64,000 nucleotides of DNA, taken from Streptomyces humidus. Lineage in GTDB: Bacteria; Actinomycetota; Actinomycetes; Streptomycetales; Streptomycetaceae. The notes beneath the pieces are model-generated. The model searched no databases. It was not told the DNA's origin and saw nothing but the letters and a program-made list of their open reading frames with translations. The DNA lies in contig NZ_BMTL01000015.1 of the NCBI RefSeq assembly GCF_014649655.1, positions 1 through 64,000 of the forward strand. The letters run 5' to 3'. Below are positions 33,564 through 41,774 of the stretch, one piece after another. A program made the translations under genes and the position numbers. Position 1 is the first letter of the stretch. The number at the start of each line of letters is the position of its first letter.

Positions 33564-34862
33564 ATGACGATCGGATTCTCTCCCCGAGCCGCATCGGCGG
33601 TCTGCGCGTTCTGTGTGGCCGGCGTCCTCGCCCTCGCCCCCGCCGCGGCCGCCGCCCAGGCCGACGCGGGCCCAGGGCGTACCGGCGCAGCGGGCGAGGC
33701 CGGCGCACCGGGCGTGACGGTCCCTCGACCGTCGCTGCTCTACCACTCCGGCACGCAGGTGAGGCCGCACCGGGGCGCCCCCGGGATCCCGGACGTCTCC
33801 GCCCTGTCGTGGCTGGTGTCCGACGCCGAGACCGGCGAGGTGCTCGCCGCGTCGAACGCACACCGGGAACTGCCCCCCGCCAGCACGCTGAAGACCCTCT
33901 TCGCCCTGACGGTGCTGCCGGTCCTGCCCGCCGAGCTGCAGCACCGGGTGAGCGCGGAGGAACTCACGGGCATCGGGCCGGGCAGCAGCCTCGTGGGGGT
34001 CGCCGAGGACCACACGTACCGGATCGCCGACCTGTGGCGAGGCGTGTTCCTCAACTCCGGCAACGACGCCGTGCACGTACTGGCGTCGCTCAGCGGCGGC
34101 TGGCACGTCACCGCCACGCGGATGCAGGCCAAGGCGCGGTCCCTGGGCGCGCTGGACACCCATGTGCGGTCGCCCGACGGCTACGACACCCCCGGCCAGG
34201 TGTCGTCCGCGTACGATCTGGCGGTCTTCGGACGGGAGGGACTGCGCAACCCGGACTTCGCCCGGTACTGCGCGACCGCGGAGGCGCAGTTCCCTGGGGA
34301 CGGAGACGCGTCCTACGGCATCGCCAACACCAACCGGCTGCTCACCGGGGCCAACGGCGTCGCACCGTACCCGGGGCTGATCGGGATCAAGAACGGCTAC
34401 ACCAGCAACGCCGGCAACACGCTGGTCGCAGCGGCCCGCCGGGGCGGACGCACCCTCGTCGTGACGGTGATGAACCCCCAGGCGGGCGGCGGGTTCGCCG
34501 TCTACGAGGAGGCGCGGGAGCTGCTGGACTGGGGCTTCGCCGCCGCCGGGCGGGTCGATCCGGTGGGCTCGCTGGACGCGCTGCGAGTGCGCCCGCGCCC
34601 CCACCTTCAGCACGGACCGGGGACAGCGCCGTCCACGCCCTCCGCATCCGCGCCCGGGCCGTCCGCGGCGTCCCCCGGACCGTCGACCCGGTCTGCGCCG
34701 ACCTCCGCCGTGGCGACCGCGGCCGCGGTCCGGACCCGAGGCGACGACGACGTCGACGGCGGCTGGTCCGAGACGGCGTTCATCGTGGGCGCCGCCGCGC
34801 TGGCCGGGGCCGCCGTGACCCTGGCGCTACGGCTCGCGGGCCGCGGGTTCGGGGGCAGGTGA
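33564..34862 (+). CDS. D-alanyl-D-alanine carboxypeptidase (peptidase S11 type)
   Basis: A 432-residue exported penicillin-binding protein: signal peptide (about 1-29), catalytic domain (about 70-330) and a C-terminal membrane anchor (about 405-425) after a Ser/Pro-rich linker. Motifs are S107-T-L-K110, S165-G-N and K276-N-G, where most S11 enzymes have K-T-G. It trims the terminal D-Ala of peptidoglycan stem peptides outside the membrane. No ribosome site is evident at the ATG, which lies 6 bases after a TACGTT element, so the transcript may be leaderless. The 3' end is overlapped on the opposite strand by the mannosyltransferase frame. Confidence 0.85.
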   Translation: MTIGFSPRAASAVCAFCVAGVLALAPAAAAAQADAGPGRTGAAGEAGAPGVTVPRPSLLYHSGTQVRPHRGAPGIPDVSALSWLVSDAETGEVLAASNAHRELPPASTLKTLFALTVLPVLPAELQHRVSAEELTGIGPGSSLVGVAEDHTYRIADLWRGVFLNSGNDAVHVLASLSGGWHVTATRMQAKARSLGALDTHVRSPDGYDTPGQVSSAYDLAVFGREGLRNPDFARYCATAEAQFPGDGDASYGIANTNRLLTGANGVAPYPGLIGIKNGYTSNAGNTLVAAARRGGRTLVVTVMNPQAGGGFAVYEEARELLDWGFAAAGRVDPVGSLDALRVRPRPHLQHGPGTAPSTPSASAPGPSAASPGPSTRSAPTSAVATAAAVRTRGDDDVDGGWSETAFIVGAAALAGAAVTLALRLAGRGFGGR

Positions 34863-36151
34863 CCGACGGGCAGCCGCACCAGCAGGCCCAGCGTGACCCA
34901 CGTGTAGGCGTTGGCGCCGAGGAATCCGCCGACGCCTGACGCGTCGTCGAACCACAGCCACACCACGCTGGTGCACAGCACCGCGTACAGGGCGCCGGCG
35001 ACACGCAGGCGCCCCGTGCGGATCAGGACGGCGAAGGACGGCAGCAGCCAGACCAGGTGGTGGACCCAGGTGACGGGACTGACCAGGCAGGCGGCCAGAC
35101 CGGTGAGGGCGACGGCGCCGAGCCGGTCGCCCGAGGCCGCCGCCCGGCGTGCCCGCCACGCCCACCCGCACAGCACCAGCACGACCAGCACCGCCCAGAC
35201 GGCCCGGCTCTCCACCCCCAGCCGGGCCAGCACGCCCTGAAGGGACTGGTTGGAGACGTAGTCGAGCCGGCCCACACGGGTCGTGTCCCACACGGCCCGT
35301 GTCCAGTAGAAACGTGAGGCGTCCGGAGCGACCAGAGCGGCGAACGCCGTCGCACCGGCCGCCACGGCGATGGCCACGGCGGCCGCCCGTCGTCGGCGGG
35401 AGATGAGCAGCAGGCCGATGAAGAGCGCGGGCGTGAGCTTGACCGCCGCCGCCAGCCCGATGCCGACTCCGGCCCACCTCGACCAGCCGGACCGGCACGA
35501 CCACCGCAACTGCCGGAGCCGTTCGAATCGATGAGCCGGGCTGCGCCGACGAGCCGGAACGTGCCGATGCGTCGGGCTGTGCCGATGCGGCGCGGTGTGC
35601 CGGTGGAGGGGGCGAGACGGGTGGGACGAGGCGGACGACGGGGACGGGCCCACGGGCGTCGGCGGCCGGGCGTCGGCCAGGACGAGGGCCAGCAGCAGGA
35701 GGTTGACCTGACCGAAGCTGATGGTGTCGCGCAGCGGTTCGAAGAGGGCCAGCGCGCAGGCCGCGAGGCCGGCGCCGTACCAGCCGTACCGCCGCCGAGC
35801 GGGCCCGGACAGCACCCGCACGACGAAAGCCAGCGCCGCCAGGTTGAGCAGCAGGGCGGTCACGATCGCGGTGCGCAGGCCGACCAGGGCCATGGGCGAC
35901 ATCACGACGGCCGCGAACGGAGGGTAGGTGAAACCGTACGGCGTGCCCGGCACACGGTAGTCGTAGACCCGGCCGCCGTCGTGGATCCAGCTGTTGACGG
36001 TGCCGTAGTAGACGCGCAGGTCGAACCAGTCGCGCAGCAGCGGCACCGTCGCGGTGAAGACCGTGACGGTGAGTGCCAGGGCGAGCACCAGCAGCAGACG
36101 GCCGCGGTCGGTGCGGGGCGCCCACGCGGCGGGGACGTGTCTCGGGCTCAT
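34607..36151 (-). CDS. DUF2029/GT87-type polyprenol-phosphate mannosyltransferase
   Basis: A 514-residue multi-spanning protein of the GT-C class, related to actinobacterial alpha-mannosyltransferases that use polyprenol-phosphate mannose. About ten transmembrane helices are visible, with the loop motif L-R-V-Y-Y-G-T-V near residue 45 and V-K-L-T-P-A-L in the middle. An unusual insertion of HRH hexapeptides interrupts a cytoplasmic loop (about residues 180-204). The start overlaps the stop of the MptB-like gene by 4 bases. The last 85 codons run across the convergent carboxypeptidase gene and look unconserved, suggesting a lost stop codon. Confidence 0.75.
   Translation of the reverse strand: MSPRHVPAAWAPRTDRGRLLLVLALALTVTVFTATVPLLRDWFDLRVYYGTVNSWIHDGGRVYDYRVPGTPYGFTYPPFAAVVMSPMALVGLRTAIVTALLLNLAALAFVVRVLSGPARRRYGWYGAGLAACALALFEPLRDTISFGQVNLLLLALVLADARPPTPVGPSPSSASSHPSRPLHRHTAPHRHSPTHRHVPARRRSPAHRFERLRQLRWSCRSGWSRWAGVGIGLAAAVKLTPALFIGLLLISRRRRAAAVAIAVAAGATAFAALVAPDASRFYWTRAVWDTTRVGRLDYVSNQSLQGVLARLGVESRAVWAVLVVLVLCGWAWRARRAAASGDRLGAVALTGLAACLVSPVTWVHHLVWLLPSFAVLIRTGRLRVAGALYAVLCTSVVWLWFDDASGVGGFLGANAYTWVTLGLLVRLPVGHLPPNPRPASRSARVTAAPASAAAPTMNAVSDQPPSTSSSPRVRTAAAVATAEVGADRVDGPGDAADGPGADAEGVDGAVPGPC
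35541..35612. repeat. Four 18-bp repeats encoding HRH hexapeptides inside the GT87 gene
   Basis: Units start at 35541, 35559, 35577 and 35595; a fifth degenerate unit precedes them. In the mannosyltransferase frame they encode a hexapeptide of the form P-x-H-R-H-x, giving a strongly basic loop. The 18-base length preserves the frame. Confidence 0.65.
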
Positions 36152-37554
36152 GCCGGCCGCCCCAGGGCGGTCGGCGCCTGTGCCGCGAGACGGGCCTGCC
36201 ACAGGACGGCCGCGGCGAGCGCGCCGCCGGAGAGGGCGAGCAGCAGGCGGTCCGCGTCGGCCGGGCCGCCGTCGGGGAACACGGCCGGCGCGAGGGCGCC
36301 GGCCACGGCCGCCGTCCGATGGCGTGTCAGGGTGTCGGGGGCCGCGGCGGCGATGAGGAAGAGGCCCCACAGCGCGTACCAGGGACGGATCGCCGGACCG
36401 AACGCGGCCACCGTGGCGAGGCTCAGTCCGAGCGCGTACACCGGACGCGGGCGCAGTCGCCACCAGATGGCGACGAGGGCGACGGCGGTGATCGCGAGCC
36501 CGAGACCGTGCCAGACGGGGACGGCGAGGGGCGCCAGGTCGCTGCCGAGGTCCTCCAGGAGGGCGCGGGTGGCACGGCCGAGCAGGCTGGTGAGCGCCCA
36601 GTTGTGTGCGGAGACCGGAGTGTCGAGGGCCGTCGTCCAGCCGTATCCGGTGCCCGCGACGGCGGTCGCCACGACCGTGGTGACCGCCGACGCGCCCCCG
36701 GTCGCCAGCAGGGCCCGGACCGGACGGCGGCCCGCGTGCAGTTGCAGGACCACGATCGCGACCAGGCCCAGCGCGGCCGGCGCCTTGACCAGGGCGGCGA
36801 GGGTGACCAGGACGGCGCCGAGCGCCGGGCGGCCGCCGAGTGCGGCGACCAGGCCGACGCCGAGCAGTCCCAGCATGATCGCGTCGTTGTGGGCGCCGCC
36901 CACCAGGTGCAGCAGCACCAGCGGGTTGAGGACGCCGAGCCAGAGCGCGGCGGAGGGGTCTGCGCCGCTGTGCCGGGCGAGCCGGGGCAGGGCGGCCGTC
37001 ATCAGCGCCACCCCGGACAGCGCCACGCACCGCATGCCGAGCAGCCCCGCAGAGAGCGCGCCGCGGGTCAGGGCGGACAGGGCGGCGGCCAGGGCGAGGA
37101 AGACCGGCCCGTAGGGGGCCGCGGTGTGCCGCCACAGCGGGGCGACCTCCTCGGCGAGCGGCCCGCCGAGCCGGGCCGGGCCGTGCGTGTACACGTCGAG
37201 ATGCGCGTCGACCATGGCGCCCTGGGCCAGGTAGCTGTACACGTCCCTGCTGAACAGCGGCGGCGCGATCAGCAGCGGCGCGGCCCACACGGCGAGGACG
37301 AGCACGAGCGCACGCGGCGTCGGCGGCTGTGCGCCGCGCACCAGCCTGCCCAGCAGGAGCCAGGCCGCGGTCAGCAGCACCAGCCCGAAGTAGACGCCGA
37401 CCAGTCCGAGGACGGCGTGCGCCGAGGAGGGGGCGAGGACCTCCCGGGCGGGCAGGGCGCCGGCGCTCTCGCCGCCGAGCGCGAGACTCGCCGTGCCGGC
37501 CAGGCCCAGCACCTGACAGCGACGGAGATCGAAGGGGAGAGCCTTGGCCGACAC
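36148..37554 (-). CDS. mptB: Polyprenol-phosphate-mannose-dependent alpha-(1,6)-mannosyltransferase, MptB-like
   Basis: A 468-residue GT-C membrane protein. The opening L-D-L-R-R-C-Q-V-L-G-L-A-G-T-A and later F-S-R-D-V-Y-S-Y-L-A-Q-G (about residue 90), Y-G-P-V-F-L (about 140) and the V-K-A-P-A-A-L segment are characteristic of the MptB group. Members extend mannan or lipomannan-like polymers outside the membrane from polyprenol-phosphate mannose. I chose the GTG at 37554, which gives this start; the frame is open much further upstream through unrelated sequence. It overlaps the second mannosyltransferase gene by 4 bases, so the two are coupled. Confidence 0.8.
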   Translation of the reverse strand: MSAKALPFDLRRCQVLGLAGTASLALGGESAGALPAREVLAPSSAHAVLGLVGVYFGLVLLTAAWLLLGRLVRGAQPPTPRALVLVLAVWAAPLLIAPPLFSRDVYSYLAQGAMVDAHLDVYTHGPARLGGPLAEEVAPLWRHTAAPYGPVFLALAAALSALTRGALSAGLLGMRCVALSGVALMTAALPRLARHSGADPSAALWLGVLNPLVLLHLVGGAHNDAIMLGLLGVGLVAALGGRPALGAVLVTLAALVKAPAALGLVAIVVLQLHAGRRPVRALLATGGASAVTTVVATAVAGTGYGWTTALDTPVSAHNWALTSLLGRATRALLEDLGSDLAPLAVPVWHGLGLAITAVALVAIWWRLRPRPVYALGLSLATVAAFGPAIRPWYALWGLFLIAAAAPDTLTRHRTAAVAGALAPAVFPDGGPADADRLLLALSGGALAAAVLWQARLAAQAPTALGRPA

Positions 37555-37689
37555 CCCGTCATGGTGGCGACGCCGGATGGCCGCGGAGCGACCTTCCGAC
37601 CTCGGGGCGGCGGCCTGCGCGTGACCGGCTCGTGCGCTCGGGCCCCGGCGCCGAGTTCTCCCGGCCCCGGCGGTCTCTCCTGCGACGAC

Positions 37690-37884
37690 GCCTGCCGAAG
37701 GGATGTGACGGACGTGCCGGACGGCTGCGCGCACGCCGAGGTCGACGGCCTGGAGTGGGAGGCGCCCACGGTGCCGGTGATCGGCGACGCCGACTCCGTG
37801 CGGATCGAGCACGCGGCCGAGATGCGGCGGCTCGTCCCCCGTGCGGAGCCGGCCCTCTGCCGGCCACCACGCACAGGGCGCTGA
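37690..37884 (+). pseudogene. Remnant of an alpha/beta hydrolase (C-terminal fragment)
   Basis: In the 404-base gap between the MptB-like and glutaminase genes, a plus-strand frame ending at 37884 encodes A-P-T-V-P-V-I-G-D-A-D-S-V-R-I-E-H-A-A-E-M-R-R-L, the strand-turn-helix that carries the catalytic Asp region near the C-terminus of alpha/beta hydrolases. The upstream nucleophile half and the final His region are missing or frame-shifted. I see no start or ribosome site. It is most likely a decayed gene. Confidence 0.45.
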
Positions 37885-37958
37885 CGCGGCGCGGACGCTG
37901 CCGCTCCCGCCGCTGACCGAGTTCCCTGCGGGACCGGAGGGGCCGGGCCGGGACCGGC

Positions 37959-38897
37959 TCAGAACACCGACAGCCCCGTGAGGGTGGTGAACCGGTCCAG
38001 GGCGGCCACTCCGGCCACCGAGTTGCCGCGTTCGTCCAGGCCCGGGCTCCACACGCACAGGGTGCAGCGGCCGGGGACGACGGCGATGATGCCGCCGCCG
38101 ACGCCGCTCTTGCCGGGCAGGCCGACGCGGTAGGCGAACTCACCGGCCGCGTCATAGGTGCCGCAGGTCAGCATGACCGCGTTGACCTGCTTGGCCTGGC
38201 TGCGGGTGAGCAGCCGGCCGCCGTCGGCGCGGACGCCGTGCCGGGCGAGGAAACCGGTCGCCAGGGCGAGGTCGGCGCAGGAGGCGGTCAGGGAGCACTG
38301 GCGGAAGTACTGGTCGAGCAGGACCGGCACGTCGTTGTCGACGTTGCCGTAGGACGCCATGAAATGGGCGAGGGCGGCATTGCGGTCGCCGTGCGCGGAC
38401 TCGGAGGCGGCGACGTCCTCGTCGAAGTCCAAGCCGGGGTTGCCGCTCTCGGCGCGCAGGAAGGCGAGGAGTTCGCCGGCCGCGTCCCCGGTGCGGGTGT
38501 GGAGCCGGTCGGTGACCACCAGCGCGCCCGCGTTGATGAAGGGGTTGCGCGGGATGCCCTGCTCGTACTCCAGCTGCACCAGGGAGTTGAAGGGGTTGCC
38601 CGAGGGTTCGCGGCCCACGTGCTCCCAGAGCTCGTCGCCCTCGCGGGCCAGGTCGAGTGCGAGGGTGAAGACCTTGGTGATCGACTGCGTGGAGAACGGC
38701 TCCCGCCACTCCCCCACGCCGTACACCGTGCCGTCGGGCTCCGCGACGGCCATGCCGAAACTCCGCGGGTCGCGGGCCGCGAGCGCCGGGATGTAGTCGG
38801 CGGGCCGGCCGCGGCCGGGGGTGCGCTCCATCTCCTCGGCGATGCGTTCCAGGACCGGCTGGAAGTCGGCGGACGACGTCGTTGTCATGATCACCAT
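37959..38897 (-). CDS. glsA: Glutaminase (type A)
   Basis: A 312-residue serine-dependent glutaminase of the beta-lactamase-like fold, normal length. The nucleophile pair is Ser72 and Lys75 (S-T-Q-S-I-T-K), with the conserved F-N-S-L-V-Q-L-E and P-R-N-P-F-I-N-A-G-A near 125-145 and S-G-V-G-G-G-I near the C-terminus. It hydrolyses glutamine to glutamate and ammonium in the cytoplasm. GGAGG lies 4 bases before the ATG at 38897, preferred over an in-frame ATG at 38888. It follows aspA on the same strand, 47 bp apart, within a Gln/Asn/Asp catabolic block. Confidence 0.92.
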   Translation of the reverse strand: MVIMTTTSSADFQPVLERIAEEMERTPGRGRPADYIPALAARDPRSFGMAVAEPDGTVYGVGEWREPFSTQSITKVFTLALDLAREGDELWEHVGREPSGNPFNSLVQLEYEQGIPRNPFINAGALVVTDRLHTRTGDAAGELLAFLRAESGNPGLDFDEDVAASESAHGDRNAALAHFMASYGNVDNDVPVLLDQYFRQCSLTASCADLALATGFLARHGVRADGGRLLTRSQAKQVNAVMLTCGTYDAAGEFAYRVGLPGKSGVGGGIIAVVPGRCTLCVWSPGLDERGNSVAGVAALDRFTTLTGLSVF

Positions 38898-38944
38898 TGT
38901 GCCTCCGTGCCGGTCCTGACGCGTTCGTCGCTGGTCAGCGATGT

Positions 38945-40369
38945 TCAGGCAGGGTTCCACGCCAGAGGCGCGCCACTGCCGGCGAGGACCTCGGGGCGCA
39001 GCAGGTCGGCCAGCCGCTCGGCCGGCAAGAGGCCTTTCTCCAGTACGAGTTCGGCGACGCCCCGACCGGTGACGAGGGCTTCCTTGGCGATGTCGGTGGC
39101 CGCCGTGTACCCGATGTGCGGGTTGAGGGCCGTGACCAGGCCGATGGAGTTCTCGACGCTCGCGCGCAGCGCCGCGGTGTTGGCGGTGATGCCGTCCACA
39201 CAGCGTTCGGCGAGGGTGAGGCAGGCGGCGCGCAGATGGGTGATCGACTCCGACAGGGAGTGCAGGATGATCGGCTCGAAGGCGTTGAGCTGGAGCTGTC
39301 CGGCCTCGGCGGCCATGGTGATGGTGACGTCGTTGCCGATCACCTCGAAGGCGACCTGGTTGACGACCTCCGGGATCACCGGGTTGACCTTGCCGGGCAT
39401 GATGGACGAACCGGCCTGGACCGGCGGCAGGTTGATCTCGCCGAGGCCGGCGCGCGGCCCCGAGGACAGCAGCCTCAGGTCGTTGCAGCTCTTGGAGAGC
39501 TTGACGGCGACCCGCTTCAGCACGCCGGACATCTGGACGAACGCGCCGCAGTCCTGGGTGGCCTCGACCAGGTTGGCCGCGGTGACGAGGGGCAGGCCGG
39601 TGATGGCGGCGAGGTGGCGGCGGGCCGCCTCGGCGTAGCCGGCGGGCGCGTTGAGGCCGGTGCCGATCGCCGTGGCGCCCAAGTTGATCTCATGGATCAA
39701 CTGGACGGCTTCGTCAAGACGGTTGCGGTCCTCGTCAATCATGACGGCATAGGCCGAGAACTCTTGACCGAGCGTCATGGGAACCGCGTCCTGCAACTGT
39801 GTACGGCCCATCTTGAGCACACTGCGGAACTCGACGGCCTTGCGGGCGAAGGAGTCCTGCAGGACGGCCATGGCCTTGAGCAGACCACGCACCGCGAAGA
39901 CCGTCGCTATCTTGACGGCGGTCGGGTAGACGTCATTGGTGGACTGTCCGAGGTTGACGTCCTCGTTGGGATGCAGGTGGCCGTACTGCCCCTTGCTGTG
40001 TCCGAGCAGCTCCAGCGCCCGGTTGGCGACGACCTCGTTGGCGTTCATGTTGGTCGAGGTGCCGGCGCCCCCCTGCACGACGTCGACGACGAACTGGTCG
40101 TGCAGCTTCCCGGAGCGGATCTCCCGGCAGGCGGCGACGATGGCGGCGGCCTTCTCGGGGGCCAGCAGGCCGAGCTCCTCGTTGGCGAGGGCGGCGGCCT
40201 CCTTGACGGCGGCGAGCGCGTCGATGAGATGCGGGTAGGCGGAGATCGGCGTCCCGGTGATGGGGAAGTTCTCCGTGGCGCGCAGGGTGTGGACGCCCCA
40301 GTACGCGTCGGCGGGGACGTCCCGGTCTCCGAGCAGGTCGTGTTCGCTGCGGGTGACGGCGGCGGTCAT
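38945..40369 (-). CDS. aspA: Aspartate ammonia-lyase
   Basis: A 474-residue class II fumarase/aspartase. The family signature G-S-S-I-M-P-G-K-V-N-P is near residue 320, the substrate residues appear as T-N-D-V-Y-P-T-A near 143, and H-P-N-E-D-V-N-L-G-Q precedes it. The N-terminus D-L-L-G-D-R-D-V-P-A-D-A-Y-W-G-V-H-T is typical of aspartases rather than fumarases. It deaminates aspartate to fumarate and ammonium. It is part of the block with glutaminase, asparaginase and permease genes. Confidence 0.92.
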   Translation of the reverse strand: MTAAVTRSEHDLLGDRDVPADAYWGVHTLRATENFPITGTPISAYPHLIDALAAVKEAAALANEELGLLAPEKAAAIVAACREIRSGKLHDQFVVDVVQGGAGTSTNMNANEVVANRALELLGHSKGQYGHLHPNEDVNLGQSTNDVYPTAVKIATVFAVRGLLKAMAVLQDSFARKAVEFRSVLKMGRTQLQDAVPMTLGQEFSAYAVMIDEDRNRLDEAVQLIHEINLGATAIGTGLNAPAGYAEAARRHLAAITGLPLVTAANLVEATQDCGAFVQMSGVLKRVAVKLSKSCNDLRLLSSGPRAGLGEINLPPVQAGSSIMPGKVNPVIPEVVNQVAFEVIGNDVTITMAAEAGQLQLNAFEPIILHSLSESITHLRAACLTLAERCVDGITANTAALRASVENSIGLVTALNPHIGYTAATDIAKEALVTGRGVAELVLEKGLLPAERLADLLRPEVLAGSGAPLAWNPA

Positions 40370-40714
40370 GAGGGTGCTGCCTCTTTCTGAGGGGCGGGGT
40401 GACGGCGGTGGTGGAGGAGCGACCGGCTCGGGCGGTACGGGATGGCGTCCGCCCGAGCCGGCCGGGCACCGGCCCGGTGGTGACCGGGACGGCGGTTCAT
40501 GGGCCCGGCCGCGGGAGCACGGCCGGGTGGAGCGGCCCGGCACGGCGCCGGGGCGGGCGGCACACCGCGGCCGGGCGGACCGGCGCCCCGCCCGGTCCGG
40601 ACGAGGCCGGTGAACCGGCTCGCTCCAGCCTGTGCGAGCGGCGCGCCGGTGCCGCACGGGCCGTGCGGCGGGACGACCGCACGGGCGTCACGACGTCGGC
40701 GGCGGCCGGGCGCG
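40370..40714. other. 345-base gap between aspA and the asparaginase gene; nothing recognised
   Basis: The stretch is GC-rich with several overlapping open frames that are low-complexity in Arg, Gly and Pro. I see no ribosome site, family motif, hairpin or palindrome of note. The aspA promoter is presumably here but I cannot place it. Confidence 0.5.
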
Positions 40715-41731
40715 TCAGGCGCAGGCCCGCACGGTGACCGGGTCCAGCGCGCGCACGGGGCGGACACAGCCGACCGGGACGCCGCCGCCGAGCAGCGGCT
40801 CGCCCGCGAAAGCGGTGAGCAGTGCGGGGTCGACGCCGGCCCGGGCCAGGGCCGCGGCGGTGACCGGCACCCGGGCCCGGTTCGCGCCGTCGGAGATCTT
40901 GACGGCGACGGACCGGCCGTCCGGGAGGGCCGCGACCTGCACGCCCTCGAAGCCGTCCTTGGTCAGCAGGCCCGGCACGGCGCGCATCAGGGCGGCCACG
41001 TCCCGGCCGGAGCCCGAGGCCATCTCGGCGTGGTCGCGCATGGCGTCGGCCACCCGTGCCTCCGGGGTTCCGGGCGCCGCAGCGGTGATGCGGGCGGCGG
41101 CCCGGGCGAGGCCGTGCAGGGAGACGGAGAACAGCGGTGCGCCGCACCCGTCGACGGTGACCCGGGCGATCCGCTGCCCGGTGAGGTCCTCGACGATCTC
41201 GGCGATCGCCTGCTGCAGCGGATGCGCCGGGTCGAGATAGCCCTCGAGGGACCAGCCGTTGAGCGCGCAGGTGTACAGCATGGCCGCGTGCTTGCCGGAG
41301 CAGTTCTGGGCCGGCCGGGAGGGCGCGCGGCCCTCGCGTGTCCACGCGTCGCGGACCGCCGGGTCGTAGGGCATGTCCTCGACGTTGCGCAGATCGTCCT
41401 CGCCCACGCCGCCCAGCTCGAGGATCCGCCGGACCCCGGCGAGGTGGCGTTCCTCGCCGGAGTGGCTGGCTGCGGCGAGCGCGAGCAGTTCACCTTCCAG
41501 CGGCAGTCCGGCCCGGAGCATCGCGACGGCCTGGACGGGCTTGAGCGCCGAGCGCGGATACATGGCGGCCTCGATGTCGCCGAGCTGGAGCTCGACCTCA
41601 CCGTCCGCGCCGAGGACGACGACGGAGCCGTAGTGGATGCCCTCGGTCACCCCGCCGCGGACGAGGTGGGCGACGGGTGCGTGGAGGGGTTCGCGGATCG
41701 TTGGGGCCTCGGCGAGGGAACTGCTGTACAT
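40715..41731 (-). CDS. ansA: L-asparaginase (asparaginase II-type, AnsA-like)
   Basis: A 338-residue protein of the Rhizobium etli-type asparaginase family, which resembles serine hydrolases and not the E. coli asparaginase fold. The S-A-L-K-P motif (Y-P-R-S-A-L-K-P-V-Q-A, about residues 60-70) supplies nucleophile and lysine, and Q-N-C-S-G-K-H-A-A near residue 143 is the second conserved block. It hydrolyses asparagine to aspartate. It follows the permease gene by 43 bp on the same strand. Confidence 0.88.
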   Translation of the reverse strand: MYSSSLAEAPTIREPLHAPVAHLVRGGVTEGIHYGSVVVLGADGEVELQLGDIEAAMYPRSALKPVQAVAMLRAGLPLEGELLALAAASHSGEERHLAGVRRILELGGVGEDDLRNVEDMPYDPAVRDAWTREGRAPSRPAQNCSGKHAAMLYTCALNGWSLEGYLDPAHPLQQAIAEIVEDLTGQRIARVTVDGCGAPLFSVSLHGLARAAARITAAAPGTPEARVADAMRDHAEMASGSGRDVAALMRAVPGLLTKDGFEGVQVAALPDGRSVAVKISDGANRARVPVTAAALARAGVDPALLTAFAGEPLLGGGVPVGCVRPVRALDPVTVRACA

Positions 41732-41774
41732 CACTGCCTGATCGCTTGTGGGTTGGCGTGGGCCGGCGCCGGGG

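Noticed and set aside
36073..37689. The 5' part of a 603-codon plus-strand frame opposite the MptB-like gene
   Set aside because: It is a shadow of the mannosyltransferase. Only its last 65 codons, beyond that gene, show real hydrolase resemblance and are reported as a remnant.
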